DNA of 64,000 nt from Parabacteroides sp. ZJ-118. GTDB lineage: Bacteria; Bacteroidota; Bacteroidia; Bacteroidales; Tannerellaceae. The notes under the pieces were generated by a model that saw only the letters and a list, made by a program, of their open reading frames with translations, was not told the DNA's origin and made no database searches. Both the position numbers and the translations under genes were made by a program. The stretch spans positions 1-64,000 of the forward strand of contig NZ_JAAKDT010000002.1 in the NCBI RefSeq assembly GCF_011038785.1. The letters run 5' to 3'. Shown in pieces: positions 61,063 to 64,000 of the stretch. Position 1 is the stretch's first letter, and the number at the start of each line of letters is the position of its first letter.

Positions 61063-63246
61063 ATGAAAAGAAAGTGTTTGTGCACGGCTTTAGCTGTAAG
61101 TTGTGCGATAAACGTGTCGCTCGCGCAGGTACGTTTACAGGGTAAAGTCGTGGATGAAAGTAATGAACCCATCCCGGGCGCAAATATCCGTGTGTCGGAG
61201 TCATTGAATGGTACGACCACGGATGCCGGCGGAAAATTTGAGCTGAACCTTCCGGATGGTAACTATCGCATTCGCGTGACTTACCTTGGCTATGAGCAGG
61301 GTGTGTATCAAACGGATCACTCAGAAAAAGAGGTCGTCATTAAGTTGAAGGAGAAGTATGTGAATATCGATCAGGTGGTGGTAACCGGTACCGGTTCGCA
61401 TCGCCGCATGAGTAATTCCCCTGTTCCCGTGAAAGTGCTTACGGGAAAAGACTTGAAAGAGGCGAGCGTAACCAACTTCCAAGACGCGATGACCAAGCTG
61501 AATCCGAGTATCGTATTTATGGAAAACGGACAGGGTGCCACGATGAATATGAACGGATTGACGGAGAAATACGTGGTTATCCTGGAAAACGGTAAGCGTT
61601 TGGCCGGCGATGATACCTATTCCCGTATCGATATGTCTGACGTAAAGCGGGTAGAGATCTTGAACGGGGCCGCTTCCGCTTTGTATGGTAGCGATGCGAT
61701 CGCCGGCGTTATCAATATCATCACGGATGATTCCCGCAATAGGGTGAACGTAACGAGCAATAGCCGCTATGGCAGCAAGAACCAATTCTTGCAGACGGTC
61801 AACGCGGACGTGAATGTCGGGAAGTTCGGTTCGTATACCTCTTATCAATATCAACGGGCCGATGGCTGGCAGTTAAATCCCTATACGGAGAGTAAAGGAG
61901 AGTTGGTTCCTACCAATAAGCAAGCTTCCGAAGGATTCCACCGGAACGTGGTCAACCAGCGTTTCACGTACGACGCTACGGATCGTTTGTCTTTTTATCT
62001 GCGCGGTACCTTCTTCGGGCGTTCCAGCGATCGTCCGATGCCGATGGATAAAGTGAATACGACCAATTATGACATGAGAAGAGAGACGTTCACTTACGGG
62101 GCGGGCGCTCAGTATATGATTCATAAGAACTCTTATTTGAACGCGGATTATCTGTCGGACAATCATAGTACGTACAAGGACTTCTTTGACGGAAAGAAAA
62201 GTGGGGAGAGTGACATGACGAAGCGGATTCATTACCATAACTTGAATGTCAAGGGAATCTTCCGTCTGGGCAAGTATAATAAGCTTTCGGCAGGTACGGA
62301 GTTCATTAAAGAATTGCTGAGTAGCGAGACCGATAACATAACGGGCAAAAGTATGTACACAACCGCTCTTTATGCGCAAGACGAGATCAATATCAATGAG
62401 CATTTCCAAGCGTACGCGGGTTTGCGCTATATTTATCATGAGAATTTTAAGAGTTATGCGACTCCCAACGTGGCTTTGCTGTATAAGATAGGCGGTTTTA
62501 ATTTTCGCGGATCGTATGCGGGCGGTTTCCGGACACCCGAATTGAAGGAGTTGTATACGGAGTCGGAGAAGAAAGCGTCCGGAGCGACTCGCCTTGTGAT
62601 CGGTAATCCGGATCTGGACCCGGAAAAGAGCGACAATTTCACGTTGAGCGCTGAATATACGATGCGGTATTTCTCTTTGTCCGTATCCGCTTTTATGAAT
62701 AACGTGCGTAGCATGATTAACTATAAGATGTTGGATACAGCGGAACGGGATGCCTATAACGCCGCTCATGGTACGGACTATGATGAGATACAGATGCGTG
62801 CGAATATCGATAAGGCGAAGATCAAAGGTATTAACGTCACCTTCAATAGTTACCTGGGCGCGGGTTTTACCTTGAATGGCGGCTATAGTTTCGTGGATGG
62901 GAAAAACGTATACGCGGATGAGCCTTTGGATAAAACCGTTAAACATAGCGGTACGGTAGCGGCTATGTGGTCTCATACTTGGAACAAGTATAAGCTGAAC
63001 GTGAATTTCAACGGACGTATCCAAGGGGAACGTTATTCGACTTCTTATGGATACGCGCCGAAATACTCCTTGTGGAACCTCAATACGAGCCATACGTTCA
63101 GAGCCGGTGATTTCTTGTTGGAACCGGGAGTAGGTATCGAGAACCTTTTTGATTATGTAGACGATCGTCCGTTTAACTATAATTATGCGACGTTGACTCC
63201 GGGACGTACCTATTACGTCAGCCTCCTTGTTCGTTTCAAGCGGTAA
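61063..63246 (+). CDS. btuB: TonB-dependent outer-membrane receptor, BtuB-like (corrinoid uptake)
   Basis: A 727-residue outer-membrane transporter. Signal peptide (MKRKCLCTALAVSCAINVSL), a carboxypeptidase-regulatory-like N-terminal domain (about 24-105, VRLQGKVVDESNEPIPGANI), TonB box and plug (about 110-230, VVVTGTGSHRRMSN and VEILNGAASALYGSDAIAGV), then a 22-strand barrel ending in a Phe-Lys-Arg terminus. The B12 riboswitch upstream indicates corrinoids as the substrate. No periplasmic binding or ABC genes follow in the window; the next gene is convergent. Confidence 0.9.
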   Translation: MKRKCLCTALAVSCAINVSLAQVRLQGKVVDESNEPIPGANIRVSESLNGTTTDAGGKFELNLPDGNYRIRVTYLGYEQGVYQTDHSEKEVVIKLKEKYVNIDQVVVTGTGSHRRMSNSPVPVKVLTGKDLKEASVTNFQDAMTKLNPSIVFMENGQGATMNMNGLTEKYVVILENGKRLAGDDTYSRIDMSDVKRVEILNGAASALYGSDAIAGVINIITDDSRNRVNVTSNSRYGSKNQFLQTVNADVNVGKFGSYTSYQYQRADGWQLNPYTESKGELVPTNKQASEGFHRNVVNQRFTYDATDRLSFYLRGTFFGRSSDRPMPMDKVNTTNYDMRRETFTYGAGAQYMIHKNSYLNADYLSDNHSTYKDFFDGKKSGESDMTKRIHYHNLNVKGIFRLGKYNKLSAGTEFIKELLSSETDNITGKSMYTTALYAQDEININEHFQAYAGLRYIYHENFKSYATPNVALLYKIGGFNFRGSYAGGFRTPELKELYTESEKKASGATRLVIGNPDLDPEKSDNFTLSAEYTMRYFSLSVSAFMNNVRSMINYKMLDTAERDAYNAAHGTDYDEIQMRANIDKAKIKGINVTFNSYLGAGFTLNGGYSFVDGKNVYADEPLDKTVKHSGTVAAMWSHTWNKYKLNVNFNGRIQGERYSTSYGYAPKYSLWNLNTSHTFRAGDFLLEPGVGIENLFDYVDDRPFNYNYATLTPGRTYYVSLLVRFKR

Positions 63247-63283
63247 ACGGCCAACTTATATAATAGTGTATAGGGGAGATTTT

Positions 63284-63330
63284 GAGAATTGAAAATCGGT
63301 TCAGACAGTATTCCCCGATTCTCAATTCTC
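63284..63330. terminator. Inverted repeat between convergent genes
   Basis: Arms gagaattgaaaatcgg (63284-63299) and ccgattctcaattctc (63315-63330) pair at 15 of 16 positions around a 15-nt loop, between the ends of btuB and the chelatase gene. Bidirectional terminator likely; the right arm continues as a short ctcaatt direct repeat. Confidence 0.5.
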
Positions 63331-63343
63331 AATTCTCAATGAT

Positions 63344-64000
63344 TTACTGGTAGTCTTCTCCCGTTTCCCAAGCCTCAGCGTCGTTATATAATGCTTTCAG
63401 GTGGTTCACCCAGATCTGGCGAACAGCGTCGTAATCGCCTAAGCCTATGATCTTACAATTCTCCAAGCTTCCGTTGTGGCTTTCTTCCGTGTCGATCTTG
63501 AAGCCCATCTTCAAAAGTTTCAGTCTCCAGCAAGCGTCAGCGTCAGGAGCGGCAGCGCTGGAATCATCACCCTCCTCGATACCCCAAAGGTCATTATGCG
63601 CATGGTCTCCGGCGATAGACATGAACGGCGCTAAAGAGATCGTGATCTCCTCCGGTCTTAAGTTGTGATCCTCGCAGTATTTGGTAAGTTTGGAATAAAC
63701 ACATTCCGGATTGGGTTCACCCTCTTCCGGCCAGAATAACATATCTCCGTAATCTACGGTGCCTATGAATACATTCTTGTTAGCGGTCAAAGCTTGCATA
63801 GCCTTTTCTGTTTCCGTATATTTCGTGTTCGCGTTATAGTTTTTATCCGGGTTACCATGTCCCATTAATAAAAGGATGTTTTTGTTATCAGCCAATTTAT
63901 CACTGTAATGACTGTACAGAACTTTCGCTACGGCCTCCACATCATCCTCGTCGTATACCAAACAAGGGCTTTTTACGACTTGAACACTGGGGAAAGACTC
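63344..64000 (-). CDS. cbiK: Sirohydrochlorin cobaltochelatase (CbiK-like), 5' end cut by window
   Basis: The 3' part of a CbiK family chelatase; the frame is open to the window edge at 64000 (218 residues visible, no start codon in the window). Motifs: NILLLMGHGNP with the metal-site histidine, VFIGTVDYG, ITISLAPFMSIAGDHAHNDLWG, which holds the second His and the family's HAHND-like block, and the late NGSLENCKIIGLGDY. It inserts cobalt into sirohydrochlorin in anaerobic B12 synthesis, or acts in a related metal-handling role; periplasmic forms exist in anaerobes. It lies next to a riboswitch-controlled corrinoid receptor. Confidence 0.88.
   Translation of the reverse strand, partial: ESFPSVQVVKSPCLVYDEDDVEAVAKVLYSHYSDKLADNKNILLLMGHGNPDKNYNANTKYTETEKAMQALTANKNVFIGTVDYGDMLFWPEEGEPNPECVYSKLTKYCEDHNLRPEEITISLAPFMSIAGDHAHNDLWGIEEGDDSSAAAPDADACWRLKLLKMGFKIDTEESHNGSLENCKIIGLGDYDAVRQIWVNHLKALYNDAEAWETGEDYQ

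Noticed and set aside
61873-63093. 406-codon antisense frame in the TonB receptor gene
   Set aside because: Shadow of the barrel-coding strand; no recognisable domain.

Overview
The window looks like chromosomal DNA of an anaerobic gut Bacteroidales, most likely Parabacteroides or a close relative (inference). The reasons are a complete type IX secretion core (porP-porK-porL-porM-porN plus porX), promoters of the Bacteroidetes type (TTTG, about 19-21 bp, TAnnTTTG), a fused MurF-alanine racemase, a GSCFA protein, an anaerobic class III ribonucleotide reductase, acetate fermentation (pta-ackA), and B12 scavenging through a cobalamin riboswitch and a TonB receptor.

Layout. 1-1.1 kb: end of an IS21-type element (istB 3' end and terminal repeats), then a 22-bp periodic repeat array and an orphan ORF. 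1.15-4.6 kb: a DEDDh exonuclease behind a WYL-type regulator gene with an internal deletion, an acyltransferase-3 membrane enzyme, and an overlapping CAT-like/GNAT acetyltransferase pair. 4.6-10.8 kb: T9SS core operon on the minus strand. 10.9-15.4 kb: DUF2795-like protein, cobalamin adenosyltransferase, methyltransferase and a large transglutaminase lipoprotein. 15.5-19.6 kb: K+/H+ antiporter, an HTH gene remnant, the T9SS response regulator PorX, TsaE and an Imm17-like small membrane protein. 19.8-24.7 kb: folP-cdaA, pta-ackA, pyrH. 24.8-28.7 kb: a compact fructan cassette (GH32, fructokinase, MFS permease). 28.8-33.3 kb: frr-rsgA facing fabI-tsaC-dgt. 33.35-33.56 kb: a 41-bp tandem array. 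33.7-39.7 kb: GSCFA and murF-alr facing away from a second murF and a PfkB kinase. 39.8-43.4 kb: MFS transporter, then a scar-like accessory stretch (helicase remnant, DUF4143 ATPase with iteron-like promoter repeats, a second 22-bp array) ending at tRNA-Lys. 43.5-48 kb: AI-2E-type permease, PBP4 and a LytS/LytTR two-component pair. 48.1-54.3 kb: a long minus-strand run (GNAT-like, parE, coaD, ctpA-like, two half-size chromate transporters). 54.4-60.5 kb: SMP-30 lipoprotein, RNase R, nrdG-nrdD. 60.8-64 kb: cobalamin riboswitch, BtuB-like receptor, and a cobaltochelatase running off the window end.

Most genes are housekeeping and densely packed. The unexplained structure sits in non-coding DNA: three short-period tandem arrays (two of 22 bp, one of 41 bp), a 33-bp iteron set whose proximal copy carries the -33 box of the DUF4143 gene, several perfect dyads, and three decayed genes. 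I did not find a convincing new multi-gene defence or biosynthetic system. The strongest candidates for something undescribed are the repeat families and the DUF4143 locus.
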